64,000 nucleotides of DNA from NCBI GenBank assembly GCA_019914995.1, contig CM034134.1, positions 5,402,463-5,466,462 on the forward strand, written 5' to 3'. The notes under the pieces were generated by a model. The model made no database searches and was not told where the DNA came from. It worked only from the letters and a program-made list of their open reading frames with translations. The translations under genes and the position numbers were made by a program. Positions 25,354 through 37,560 of the stretch are shown here, in pieces. Numbering within the stretch: the first letter of the stretch is position 1; every line of letters starts with the position of its first letter. This DNA is from Acanthochlamys bracteata (Eukaryota; Streptophyta; Magnoliopsida; Pandanales; Velloziaceae).

Positions 25354-26047
25354 TTCTCTCCCTCCTGACAATCAACCTTCCCCTCAAAGTTGACGAAATC
25401 GATGCTTCAGAAGTTTGAATTCTGTCAGACCACCAAAATAAGTATTTGGAGAATATTAACAAGCATTGTAGTACAACCAACATAAGTTGGATTCCGTTAT
25501 TGTGCTATCCAACGAAAGTATAGTAGAATTAATCAAAGGAGAGAATATACGTTCCGATATACAATATGCTTCACCTCAATCAGTGGCTCATCATTCTAAT
25601 TCTTAGCTACTTGTTGTTGAGTGAGGTGTTGCATTTGAGGTGTTATTGGTTAGTGTTGATGTTGAGGCATAGAGTATGCTGTTGTAAGTGCGCTTTCTTA
25701 GTGTCCAATATCGAAAGACGTTTTTTGATAATTTTCTGAAGTCTTGCGGTACGGTCTCGTAACTCTTTTAGACATAGGTATATCTGAGCGTCTGATAATC
25801 AATTAAGCACATCAATCTTACGTTGAAATTGAGACACGAGATAATGTTGCTGGCTTTCATATTCTTGCCGAGAAAAAATTCGTGCACATAATTGATGAAA
25901 TTGCTGCGAATATTGCTCATGTTGCTAACATTTATTGCTGATAAGGGTCAAAACCATAGCACTGTTCATAATTTTGTTGATAGTAAAATTGTTGCTGGTA
26001 CCATGAAGACATCATAGTAGGCAGCGATAGCGAGGATGCGATCGACC

Positions 26048-26060
26048 GCTCTGATACTAA
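26048..26060 (-). promoter_or_regulatory. primer-binding site of TRIM-like element
   Basis: On the minus strand it reads TTAGTATCAGAGC, one or two changes from the standard TGGTATCAGAGC complementary to initiator Met tRNA. Confidence 0.75.
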
Positions 26061-26061
26061 T

Positions 26062-26449
26062 TGTTACGATTCGTGATCACACGAACCGCGAAACTGTTGT
26101 AATGCTAGATAACTAGAAAATAATTATAAAACTAGAATAATAACTAATTCAATTCTTCTTTCATGACCTTTAATGAATACAAGTACTCCTATTTATAGCT
26201 AAAATTCATAATCAAAGTTCTAACTATACTACAAAGATTAGGACTTCAAACTAACCTGAACACTTAACACTAATCTCTTACATGTAAGGTAGAGTTGTTT
26301 TTCTATAAGGATTCATCTCTCGTAGAATTTTTAACTACATAAGCAAATACTATTTTCTGCTAAAACTCAAACACTTCTAATAAAATTCAAATTCTAACTG
26401 TTCTGGATAAAATATGGGCCTTGGATAGCTTGAAACCCATCGTGTAGCA
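26062..26449 (-). repeat. 5' LTR of TRIM-like element
   Basis: Direct repeat of 24,952-25,353, ending GTGTAGCA before the GTATC duplication. Confidence 0.85.
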
Positions 26450-26454
26450 GTATC

Positions 26455-26999
26455 TCACTTTGCATCAATGATCACATCGGCCAGACTTTGGAGATCATGT
26501 GAATTGAATAAAAACTGTGTTGCTCTCTCCACGACAGTCTATTCACAGTATTCCACAAGCTTTGTCAAGCGTTAGGGAGAGTAGAAAAAAAGTGCCATAT
26601 TATGAGTTGTCTAGTCACTTTACTTATGGTATTTATGTGGCCTCAATCGGTGTCGTATCTACACTAGATTTGGAGCAGACAAAATTCCAAGACGACATTA
26701 ACGGCAAAAGTAGAAAAGGAGGCAGAAGGCACAGGTTCAGTCAAACGTTAATCATGCCATGTCTAATAGAGTGCCATAGTTATGAGTTATTTAGTCACTT
26801 TAATGTTGGTAATTAAAAAGTGCTCGTACTTGCTGGGCACCATTATAAATTGGAGATTAGAGTGATACGAAGAACATCACAACGAAAAGTTGGAGATGAA
26901 TACGAACCACTACCACTTGGCTACGTGACGGCGCTGCCACTGAAAGGTGTAATATTGAGTAAATGATATCCCTTGCAAGGAACAAGAAAGAGGGTGAAA
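26455..26999. other. unassigned, with a short direct repeat
   Basis: GTGCCATATTATGAGTTGTC near 26,602 and GTGCCATAGTTATGAGTTAT near 26,770 start two diverged copies about 168 bp apart. A related text occurs inverted near 37,250. The 99-codon frame here has no domain and is built on these repeats. Confidence 0.4.
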
Positions 27000-27640
27000 A
27001 GGTTGGTGTGCGTGTAGACGAAATGTAGTCATATGGACATATTTGGGTTAGCACTGGGTCGCACATGGGTCGAATAGTATCGATCTACGGTGAAACTACG
27101 TCTTCAAACTAGGATCACTAATGATCGGATATGAATCATAAGGTTGACATATGGTCGAGATGCAGTCATAGGGTCGCACTAGATTGTAGATGTTAGCATT
27201 GGGCTGCTGTCTTGGACGAAGTAAACTCCATATAGTGATCAAAAGTTCTTCAAATGAGGTGGATGCTTGGGACTACGAAGGGGTCATAATTAAGTAACGA
27301 GACCATATCACGATGGGCGGGATGCCATCGATTAAAGCTCGGTATGGGCGAAATGGGATGATATATTATCAAAATGCAGTCTATTGGCGCCTTCCAGTCA
27401 TACTAGATTGTAGGTAGTTAGCACTAGGTCACACATGTGTCTAATGTGGTCAATATATAGTTGAAACGGCTATTGAAATAGGATCATATATGGTGGGAAA
27501 AGTAGTTATAGGATCCCACTAGATGTAGTTGATTACCACTGCCCTTAACATGGATAGAATGTGGTTGACATATAGTCGAATATCATCGAAATAGGACCAC
27601 ATAAAGTCGAAGTGCAGTCATAGGGACTTCATAGAAACAC
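27000..27640. repeat. degenerate GGTCGCAC/TAGTCGAA repeats
   Basis: Short phrases such as GCAGTCATAGG, GGTCGCACTAGATTGTAG and CATATGGTCGA recur irregularly. Their reverse complements match the phrases at 30,380-31,130 (TGCGACC, CGACCATATATG). There is no fixed period and no coding frame. Confidence 0.5.
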
Positions 27641-27668
27641 AACAATAAACATAGGAAGAAAGTTTGTC

Positions 27669-28325
27669 GGGTTAGCCTATAGGCACTCCCTCCATTATTC
27701 AGCACTCCGACAATCCATACAAATGTTGGCTAGGATTGCATCAGGAGAGATTAGCGCGTGCCAGAGGAAATAATATATTCACTTCTTATATTGTCTTTCC
27801 TTGAAAAAAATAATTGCATCAGAACTATATTTCACTGACAACTTCACGTATTCTCTTTCATCTTCTTGTCTTAATTCTTTCATTACTCTTAGCTTAGTTC
27901 TTTTATTAATTTTATTTTGTTTAGTTAATTTCATTCCAATTATCGATCAGTTGCTGACTAGTAATTGGTCGATAATCGACCAGCTACCAATCAGCAAATA
28001 GTCGGTAACTAGTTCATAACTAATAAGTAACTGGTCGATAACTAGCAGGTAACTGGTCGACCGTCAATCAGTAAGTGGTCGGTAACTTAATCGATAACTG
28101 GAATTAAATTAACTAAACAAAATTAAATTAATAAAATGACTAAGTTAAGAATAATGAAAGAATTAAGATAAAAAGAGGAAAGATAATACGTAAAGTTGTC
28201 AATGAAAGTACAGTTCTAATGCAATTATTTTTTTCGAGAAGAAAAGACAATAAAGGAAGTGATCTCTCCTATTGCAATCATGACGTTCATTTGTGTGAAG
28301 TGCCGGAGTGCCCATAGCCCAACCC
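27669..28325. mobile_element. foldback MULE-type element with 9 bp target duplication
   Basis: The element is flanked by AAGTTTGTC (27,660-27,668) and AAGTTTATC (28,326-28,334), a 9 bp duplication with one change, as Mutator-like elements make. The arms (about 27,669-27,945 and 28,098-28,325) are inverted copies starting GGGTTAGCCTATAGGCACTC and GGGTTGGGCTATGGGCACTC. The centre is a run of TAACTGGTCGATAACTAG-like words. It has no transposase. Confidence 0.8.
27950..28097. repeat. short tandem repeats in the foldback loop
   Basis: Several TAACTGGTCGATAA / TTATCGACCA words spaced about 20-25 bp apart occupy the loop between the two arms. Some are inverted, so they can pair with each other. Confidence 0.65.
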
Positions 28326-30379
28326 AAGTTTATCCACTATTAAGTATGGGGTGGGCTATAGGCACTCCCTTCACTATTCAGCACTCCAGCACTCCGTAAA
28401 AATGAATGGCCAGGATTACATTCGAAGAGATTAGTACGCGTGCCGAAGGAAAAAAATATTCACTTCTTTTATTCTCTTTCATCCACAAAATAAATGCTTG
28501 TGTACTTTCACTAACAATATTAAGCTTTTTGAAACTTGTTCTTTCTTCTTCAACATTCACCATAACAAGATCGCTCTTTGTTCTCTCCATTGCCAAGCTC
28601 ACCAGCAATAGCTATAAAGTAGCTACAAGCTTTGAAGAAGGTCAACTCTCACTTGCCTTTTCCCGATAAAATTGTGTTGACGTTAGATAGAACACAAGAA
28701 AGAAAGAAGAAGGAAAGAAATAACATTTTGTAATACAAAATAGAAACAAAGAAATAACTAGCTCAAAAGAATTGATACCAGTAACTTTGTTTTACTTTGA
28801 ATATTGTACTACTGAACAGCAAAAAGAAACCAACAATGGAAGAAAGAAATTCATCTTCCTTATGCTACATGTTGTGTTTTGCCTTAAATTTGGGCGACCT
28901 TGTTTAAAGTCTATGCGACCTTCTACATTCTCTGTGTGACCACATTCTCTTTCAAAAGGGGTTATCGACATGTTATTGACTAAAGGCAGAAATTGATAGT
29001 TTTCCTATTTTGGCCCTCCTTTTATCTGCTTATTGTTTATACTCTTTTCTGTTTGGGTTTTTCTAAAAGAAATTGTCTTTTGTTGCCAGTGAGTTTTTTT
29101 TTTTTTTTTGACTCTCTTTCTTTGCAGAGTTCTTTTATTTTCTATTTGGAGCTTTTACAAGGTTTGTTCTCTTTTTCTCGAATCTTTTGCAATTTTTCAC
29201 AATTTTATTGAGAAAATTTTTTCTCTTCCTTTCGTGTACAAAGATTTTATCTTGTCATCATTTATCATTGAAGTGTTTACCATTCTTGATGTTGTTTTAA
29301 GATTATAATGATTGTTTTGCGTATATTCAAAGAGCTTATTCACTAAATATCTTTTGTTAATCTATTTAATATCTACTTTATTAGAAGCTATCTTATTTTG
29401 TTCCAAATTACTTAGTGCTTCAGTGCCTCCATTGTCTCTCTCTGTCTTGATCTTGACAATATAATTTTGTAGATTTTTAACACTAAATTTTTTGTAGATG
29501 TCAAGACAAATCGTACTGACGTTTTTACTGCTCCAGCATCGGAAGTAATAATAAAGAAGGAATAATCACCATCCTTCGGACTAGTCAACTCCTTTTGATA
29601 TGTAGTAATTATCTTATGAAGCTGGTGAAATAGTTGCAATTTTCCATTGATGTTGCAAAAACTACAAGAATTGTCACTGCAGGTCAACGAAGTAAGGAAG
29701 ATTAATAAGAGCTCACAAGTTCATTCATGCATTGGCAATGAGAGTTCACAAGTTTTGGTTAATGTATTTCAAATTCTACTTCTGAATCCCAATATCTCAC
29801 AATGTAAGGGAACGAAAAAATAAAGGAAAACCTTACTTTCCAGTTGGTAGCAGAATAAAATGTTGTTTGGAGAAAGCAGTTGCAAGAGCCAAGGCGAAGG
29901 CATGAAGGAGATGTGCTTGTTGTCTTAAAGTTAATGTTAAACACGACAAACGAGATTGTCCTGAAAATCCATATAGAAAGAAAAATATATGTAAGTATAA
30001 TTATTTACTTAATTTTGATTCCTAATATTATAAGTGTTTCTTAGAATTCTAATTAGTATTAACATTATCCAATTATTTTACTTGATAGTTATTGATAAAG
30101 ATATTAATGAAGAGAAAGATGATAATTATGAATTAATAAATACAAATGAAGGTGAGAGACAATGATGTTGAAGTCTCAATAGTGGTTCCCTGTCATTGTT
30201 GAGAAAGTGATTTTGGAAATGAAATATAGTTTGAGCTGTACATATTTTGTATAGTCCAAGCTTAAATTGTTTAATTATATGATCTTTTGTATGTGTTATA
30301 GTTAACATGTTTTGCTTTGCCTTGAGTTTCTAACATGTTTAATGTCTGTGTTATAGGTTTTTTTTAAAGATTTTTATTG

Positions 30380-31130
30380 CAATATTGTGCAACTTAGTGC
30401 TAACCTAACAGCAATCTAATGCTAATCCAAGTGCGATCTTATTACTGCATTTTGACCACAATCTTGTGCGACCCGAGTGCAATTCTATGTGATCCATGTG
30501 CACGGTATGACTATAATTCAATCATATATGATCTTATTTCAACAACAATCTTGTGCTACCTAGTGCTAACCTAACGGTAATCTAGTGCTAATCCAGATGC
30601 GACTTTATGATGCATTCTTACCACAATTGTTCCCCAAGTGCAATCTTGTGCGACCCAGTACTAAATCCAATTGCAATCTAGTCTAATCTAGGTGCGACCT
30701 TACGATTGCATTTCGACCGCAATCTTGTTTAATCGTGTGTGACCCTAGTGCAATATTGTACAACCTATTTCAAACCCAATTGAATCTATTGCTAATCCAA
30801 GTGTGACCTAATGAGTACATTTTTGAATGCAATCTTGTGCAACCCAAGTGCAATCCTATGTGACCCATGTGCGATCATATGACTACAATTCGACCATATA
30901 TGATCTCACTTCAACCACAATTGTGTGATCTAAGTGCAATCTTGTGTGACCAAAGTGCAATCCTATGTGACCAATGTGCGACCATAATGACTAGTCAATT
31001 CGACCATATATGGTCTCATATCAACCACAATTGTACAATCTAAGTGCAATCTTGTGCGACCCAGTGCTAACCCAACTATAATCTAGTGCTAATCTAGGTA
31101 TGACCTTATGCTAACTCAAGTCCGACTATA
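30380..31130. repeat. degenerate repeat cluster (CAATCTTGTGCGACC phrases)
   Basis: Phrases such as CAATCTTGTGCGACC, AGTGCTAACC, GTGCGACCTTATG and TTCGACCATATATG recur at irregular distances (about 90 to 290 bp). All frames are broken. Related phrases appear inverted at 27.0-27.6 kb. Confidence 0.7.
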
Positions 31131-31229
31131 TGATTGCATTTCAATTATATTTAATTCCACTTCGACCACATTTTGAGTTTATTTTGACTCATAGTCTACC
31201 ACATAATGATTCAATATAGACCATAGTTC

Positions 31230-31352
31230 AAGCTCTAGGCAGGTGTAGTGATTACAAATTAAATAGAGAAAAGTCTTATATAATTGCAGTTAGATCAGAG
31301 ATTTGAGCCTAGGTCTTTTATATGAGAGAGTACTATCCAACCAGTTGAGCTG
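31230..31352 (-). repeat. tRNA-derived SINE-like sequence
   Basis: On the minus strand GCTCAACTGGTTGGATAG resembles a pol III A box and GGCTCAAATCTC, about 30 bases on, a decayed B box. The spacing is that of a tRNA or a tRNA-derived SINE. The acceptor stem does not form, so this is not a tRNA gene. A body of about 70 bp follows. Confidence 0.4.
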
Positions 31353-31749
31353 CTAGTAGTTATTGAAAGAATATACACATAACTTATAATATAAAAGCTA
31401 AGATGAGGAAAGAGAAGAGAAATGCTTTGAAGATATGAAGGAAGAGGAATGACAGAATAAAATTAATAAAAGCATAAAAAAATAAATTAACTTAACTAAG
31501 CTAAATTAAATTAATAAAAAAATAAAGTTAAGCATAACGAAAAAATCAAGATAAGTTGAGCAAAGAGAATATGTAAAGTTATCAGTTTTAAAGTACACAA
31601 GCATTTATTTTGATGAGGAAAGAGAATAAAAGAAGTGATATTTTATTCCTCCGGCACGTGTGCTGATCTATCCTGATGCAATACTGTCCGTTCATTTTTA
31701 TACAGTGTTGGAGTGCCGAACAGTGAAGGGAGTTCCTTTAGCCCACCCC

Positions 31750-33224
31750 TAGATAGTACAAAACATAACTAAGCATTGTCCAAATCATACATAGTGCATA
31801 GTGCAAAGTACAAAATTTAATACATAATACACAACACAAAATAACTAGATTTCACCCGTAAATGTAACTTGTGAATTTTACTACATAATACAATACATCA
31901 TGTTTATTCTGTTGTAGTGTCAATAAAGCAAATTCACTTGTCGAATTGTGAGGCAGTTAGAAAAATTAGTATGAAAAAGGAGCATACTGGTTTCTCTGTA
32001 TATTATTGATAGTGCTGTTACTCCATGATAGCTCTCCTCAGAGTGAACATCTAGGTCAATATTTTCTTCTCTTAGCGACTACACAAAATAGTATGAATCA
32101 CTGGCGTCTTGTTCTTCATGTGAAATTTGTGAAGTCATCGAAAATGTTCCCCTAGTACGATCGTCAGTGATTGCCGAAGCTTCGCTCGCTAAGCAATTCA
32201 TCAATCTTTCGAGAAGACAAATGAGATTCAATCTTTCACTAGCATGACCAGAAGAAGAAGAATCCACTCTCACCAGCCTCTCCAGCTCAACAACACGGTC
32301 TCGTCTCACTCTCTACAACCGTCCAACCTTCCAGCATGTCGCCCGAGTTGATGTTGAATGTTACTCAAGATTGCTCCGTTTGGTTGATGTCGAATATTTC
32401 TTACTCAACATCTTTGTGGTTTATACGTTATGATGTTAAAGTATTTCCTATTCTCCACATTTCTGGGTAGAAGAAAGCTTTAGAAGAACACTCTACTTAG
32501 GCGAGCTAACAAGGGCATGATATTTACAACTCTTTTCGATGGTTGTATTAAGAGTCTTGTTGTTGTCCCTATTTATAGCATCCCTCCTACTTAATTGACG
32601 GTGGTGATTACTTTCAATCAATGGTGGAGAACATTTCTCCAGAAGTTTCTCCCTAACTAAGGGTTCTTTTCGTAACACTTCACGATAATAAGTTGATAGA
32701 ATGGAGAGGCATTGTTCCACACTTGCTTTTAGGGTCGTCTATGGCGAGTTCAACTAAAGCGGTTTTCAAAGGCATAGAGAAGCAACTAATAGATCTTCGC
32801 TCAATGGAGTTGTGTTATGTTGTGATTATCAGACATAACGCCACGATAATTCAGTGCCCAATACGTGGACTAATCAACACAAACAGGTTTGGCCTTCCAT
32901 CTTCCACTTATACGGTTCAACATCGTTTACCTTCCATCTTCCAATTATTAATGGCGCAAGACAGTTGATCTTCCAACATCAAATTCTCTACTTCTATAAA
33001 TTCCCCAATAACCATAATAATCATCTATCTACGTTTTGGTTCAAATTTCAAACGAGAATTACGGCACAAACCTAATTCTAAAATTTCAAATTTTCAAAAT
33101 TCAAATTTGTGGTTTCAAATATTCAATTTCAAATTTTTGATGACAGTTCGTGTGATCGTTAGGACACCTGTTGTCTGAAACATTCATCAAGAATAAAATA
33201 ACCAACCTCATCAGAATTCGATAG
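31750..33224. other. unassigned
   Basis: A 76-codon minus-strand frame at 32,079-32,309 is rich in Glu, Arg and Ser and might be a coiled-coil scrap of the Ulp1 transposon family, but it matches nothing firmly. The rest has no frame of note. Confidence 0.35.
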
Positions 33225-34320
33225 ACTAAGTCGAGAAGTGGTAGCAACAAGGGCCGAGATAGCGGATTTGAAGAGCATAATTGTCGACTCCGTAATGTTG
33301 GAGATGAAGGCCCTTGCCGACCAGATGAAGGCCCTGGTTGTTGCACGAGACAATCGTCGACTATCTGAAAACGTAAGCCGAATCGAATATAGCACATGCA
33401 GAATTATTAAAAGGCCGAAGGAAGAGGAGGATGTGCCTAGCGCGTTAGGATCCATTTTATCTGACCTATATAACACTGACAACATGCCATCGGAAGGTGA
33501 TGTCATCCAGTTACGGCAGTGGGTGAAGGACTAGAGAGACTAAGCTTATTAAAATTGGATGTGTGAAAGTGTTTTGGTTGTATTTTGCTGGCCTGATGAC
33601 ACCTACTATGTGCTTAGGAAATCAGGTAATGCCTAAGGGTATGGATTTACGCTTTTATCATCCTAAGATCATCAACTTATTTTGACGTAAATCAGCCCTT
33701 TCAAGTTATATTTTCCACTTGCAGCACCTGGACACTTCTATGTATTGGCTGCAGAAGAATCTCGCCAAACCGGGAGCATCTGACCCGAAGTGTTGGGTCA
33801 TTGACTTATCTTTTCCGGTAAGGAGTTACATAGCAGTTGAGATGTTTCGTCATAATCATTCTTGTTATTGCTAACTTTGTTTGAAAAGATAAAATTTCAT
33901 ATAGTTGCATACACTACACTGCACATGGAGCTATTTTATGACTACGAAAGACATCTTAATGATACTAAAAAAACAGATGGTAAAGGGGAAGAAACCGACA
34001 TAAGTATTCAAAGCAAATACCCCTGGCTGTTTTAGGCCCACGAATCCCGCCCTTTCCTAAATAGTAATGGGATACAATTTCTCCCAAAATCCCCGGGCAA
34101 CTATGGACAGATTTAGATCGCGTTGTCTTTGCTGTGAACGTAAGGAACCAGCACTGGATCGCATTCGAGCTGCTATTGGAGGAGCATACCATATGCATGT
34201 ATAACTCATTGTGAGTTTTTAGTCTAGAAGGTGCACTCGTCTTCCTGTTGAGAGGACTCGATTCGTTGTTGGAGTTTTCAGGCTTCAAATTCACAGCTAG
34301 CTGGAAAATAGTTCATGTTG
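33225..34320 (+). pseudogene. Ulp1 (C48 peptidase) transposon gene, plus-strand copy, broken
   Basis: Fragments of one gene appear in order. At 33,238-33,534 there is a coiled-coil segment with EIADLKS and heptads. Near 33,725-33,820 lies LDTSMYWLQKNLAKPG followed by CWVIDLSFP, the region before the protease in this family. At 34,102-34,205 the protease core reads VNVRNQHWIAFELLL with the catalytic His at 34,152-34,154, then MYNSL. A downstream stretch LEGALVFLLRGLDSLLEF (34,208-34,265) matches the minus-strand copy at 39.6 kb. The Cys-bearing exon (GDCGVF) was not found, so the copy is truncated as well as frameshifted. Intact relatives are SUMO-protease-like proteins carried by plant transposons such as KI-MULEs. 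Activity is not expected. Confidence 0.7.
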
Positions 34321-35099
34321 ACATTTCAAAGTAGGAGAATGATATCTTGCTTTTCGTTCACTATAGGACTGAAGGAGTTATATCTCTGAAGATGATGTTT
34401 GCACATGTGAATAACATCTTATTGAAGTTTGTTTTGCCGCAGTGGTGATAGTAGGATGTTTGCCCTGTTGTATCTCGAATGTCCTAGCCGTGCGTAAAGA
34501 CGTGAAATTAACAACATAGGAGAAATTACCGCATTTGAGGATCATGAAAGCTGTCCAACTCTTTGGCTATGGTACGCCCCAACCTATTTATCTTGAGCTC
34601 ACGAACATGTCTTTGACTCCTATGAACTTACGGAGGTCTGGAAAAATTTTGCATGACAATGTTTCTGTTGACTTGTACATTTATAGATGTTTATGTACCT
34701 CCATGTGTTCTATTATGTACAAGTGTTAATTTATAATTTCGTTTGGGTAAAAACCAATTTTCTACTCATTCACATGACAAATACCGCTCAAAGTAGTTAG
34801 CAACGACATCTCCATCTATGCAGACTGTATATACTAATAGTATTTCTAAAATGGCTATTATTTTGAGAATGAAGATTTTGGTAGTTTCTGTCATTGGTCG
34901 TCATGTACAAATATCCGTATATAATCTACGAGTATCTTATAACGCCCATGTGCATTGTATTGAGGTCTCGAGATTCTCAACCTGAATCCGTGCTTTGCAT
35001 AGCTTGGCCAACTTTGGTCGAATATGATCGAAATTTAGAAACCCACCTATATGTAGACAAACATTTGTTACCCTGTGCGTTTGTCTCCTAAACGATGTG
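34321..35099. other. unassigned
   Basis: Short open frames of 64-65 codons occur, without domains. No repeat or RNA gene recognised. Confidence 0.4.
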
Positions 35100-37560
35100 C
35101 CGGACTAATGTTTGGCTGAGCCTGTGCCCTCGCCTTCTTTTCGACTTCTCGCCATTAATGTTTAGCTATGTGTTTCGTCTAATTTTAAACCTTTCGTTTC
35201 ACGGGACACTACCCTGAGCGTTCCAAAGTAGATTTGACGATTACCTAGGGTACATAATCACCAACAGTCAACTAGTCAAGACTAGTCATCTCGTAACTAT
35301 GGCATATTATACTGTGCGCGCCACTAACGCTTTAGTTGAACCTTTGCTTTTCGTCTCCTCTTTAACTTCGCCATTAATGTAGCTACGCGTGTTGTTTACC
35401 AAGACATGGCGCCAACTTTTCCACCCATGGACCGAAAATAACGCATTTGTCCATGCTACTTTTTTTCGTTCTCTACTATATGTGGCCTCTACGTTGTGAC
35501 AAGTACCGACCTCATTCTCTAATAATATTGTCGAATTGCAGAGTTAACAATTTTTTGTCGACTAGATAGTGGTTTATTGACAAGCTCTACAAATTTGCTG
35601 TGTTTTGTTTTGACCTTCATCTCGCCGATATTTGGATTCAACACCTTTCGTAGCAAGTAGCAACACATCTGAAATTTCGATGGACGACTTCATTACTACC
35701 TTCCATTAACATTTCGACCAATTTTGTGAAAAACAACTGGACGACAAGTCATACGTAAACCAAATTCTGTCGAATTCGCGTGCTCGTGAAGACCGCAAAC
35801 ATATCAATATTACTTGATGAAGCAAAGTAGACGGCTGGAGAGAATAATATTTCTTTTTGGGGATAAACAAAAGCTGGCAGATACGATCTTTGCAGCAAAG
35901 TGAAATAGCACTATGATTGACAACACGGGCATTCAATTGTCTATTTTTTGGGTGCGACCAGCACGACCATAGACAGTCGGACAGAGCTTTGGAAAGTTCG
36001 AGGAGCTGTAACAAGGTCACATTGGTAAGCCCAAAAGAGGTCACAAATGCGTTACCGAGAGTACATATTTACCAACAGCAATGTGACTTGACAACTTACA
36101 GATATGGCCCTTATTATATAGTAGACTATGCACCACTGATGCTTGGAGATCTGGCTGTGCGTTTCGCCTCACTTTCAACATTTCATTTTTTTGCGTCCAA
36201 CCATAGTATTCCACTTTCAACCTTCATTTATTTGATAATTTAGATTCAACACCTTGCATAGCAATAAGTCGAGAATTTAAGTTGAAGACTTCATTGCCTT
36301 TTCGTTAAGAATTTGACCAATTTTGTGAAATAGATTTAGGCGTTGAGTGTTCGTAAAACAGTAGCAGGTTGACATCGTAACACTTAGAAGTTGGTCGGTT
36401 GAAAACATAGTCGATATACTTGGGTGACGGTTTTAGAAATATTATGATGACGACACAATTTTGGTTCAAGTTATTCAGTAATACAGCATGCCAATTTTAG
36501 AAAACCTCCAAGATATAACCTGAAAGATTTACAATACCAATTAAGCAACAATTGTTTTACAGTTCTGTGAAATTTCAACATCCAACATCTTCACCGACTA
36601 GTTCTATCTCTCTATTGTCAACAAGGAGAAGACCACAATAACTAACACTTCCGAGAAAACACTTAGTATCTACGAGGCATGGAGCCATTACATCAACGAG
36701 GCATAGAGCTACATGCAGGTCGGTAGGTGACTCTATGTGCGTATCACTCAACAATAGAGTTTTGTGAAACTTCAACATCTAAAGAATCAACCAACGAGTT
36801 TGATACCGCCAGTGTTCTCCCACTTGTAAGCAACAGTCAAGTATGTTCAATCTAAATGGCGACAACATGTCGATAAAACTGTACACATCCTAAACTCCCA
36901 TAATCTAAAGAGTTGCAGATAAACAAGGGACAAAACGGTAGGTTGGGGATGTTGCTTTAGCCTAGGAGTAGTTGATACTCAATATACTCCTTTCGGCTAC
37001 CTCTTGCGCTTCCAATTCTGAGAGCCCCGGGCACTCAACTTGGTCGCATAAAATCGAAATCCAAGGCAAAGCCTCGAGATTCATACTCAACATTACTCAT
37101 TTCAGTGAGGGCCGCGCTGCCTAGTTCAAGTCGTATACATGTCAAACTTGTGTCCTGTGATATTATTTGTATCACTCTATTCTCCAATTTATAATGGCGG
37201 CCTTTAACACGAGGACTTCTTAAAATCACCATTACTACATTGACTAAAAAAAATAACTCATACCTATGGCACTCTTTAGACAGGGATTCCTTAATGTTTG
37301 GATGAATCGGCGCGTTTTGTCTTTTTTCGACCTCGCCATAAATGTTTGGCAGCATATTTCGTCTAATTTTCAACCTTTCGGTTTCCGAGACCGAACCACA
37401 GCATTCTAGTGTAGATATAACGCTAATCAAGGGTGATAATTACCAACAGTTTAGTAACCAGACAATTCATGAATATGAGTTTATGCATTCGTCTCCGTTT
37501 TCAATTGCGCTATTAACGTCTTGACTAGTCGTTCGTCTCAACATATCAATATTGTAAGAA
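35100..37560. repeat. GGTCG/Ulp1-family dispersed repeat, rearranged copies
   Basis: Blocks recur within this stretch and elsewhere. TTCGTCTAATTTTNAACCTTTCG occurs at about 35,178 and 37,356. ATTCAACACCTT followed by GACCAATTTTGTGAAA occurs near 35,640 and 36,243. A TCAACATTACTCATTTCAGTG text at 37,085 matches 19,855. The order is scrambled and no frame is open. Confidence 0.5.

Larger units (their letters stand above)
24952..26449 (-). mobile_element. TRIM-like non-autonomous LTR retrotransposon
   Basis: Two LTRs of about 400 bp flank 708 bp of internal sequence, 1,498 bp in all. The five bases before (24,947-24,951) and after (26,450-26,454) are both GTATC, a perfect target duplication, so this is an undisturbed insertion. 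The orientation is minus: the primer-binding site lies beside the right LTR and the purine tract beside the left. The internal part keeps only a short Gln/Tyr-rich reading (YQQQFYYQQNY near 25,990) that could be a scrap of gag. There is no polymerase, so movement would need enzymes from another element. Confidence 0.85.
28348..31749. mobile_element. 3.4 kb MULE-like element with TIRs of about 180 bp
   Basis: The left end GGGGTGGGCTATAGGCACTC and the reverse complement of the right end, GGGGTGGGCTAAAGGAACTC, stay similar for about 180 bp inward. Shared inner words include GTGCCG, TTCACTTCTTTTATTCTC and AAATGCTTGTGTACTTT. The TIRs also match the small foldback element just to the left, so both belong to one family. 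No clear 9 bp duplication is seen here. The inside has no transposase. It carries pyrimidine-rich text, degenerate repeats and a SINE-like piece. Confidence 0.7.

Noticed and set aside
26517..26816. 99-codon plus-strand frame
   Set aside because: Built over a diverged direct repeat, no domain, and the repeat appears elsewhere with stops.
31290..31352. A tRNA gene on the minus strand
   Set aside because: Pol III-like boxes are present but no acceptor stem or anticodon arm forms. Called SINE-like instead.
28348..31749. 9 bp target duplication around the larger TIR element
   Set aside because: ATTAAGTAT on the left and TAGATAGTA on the right do not match convincingly.
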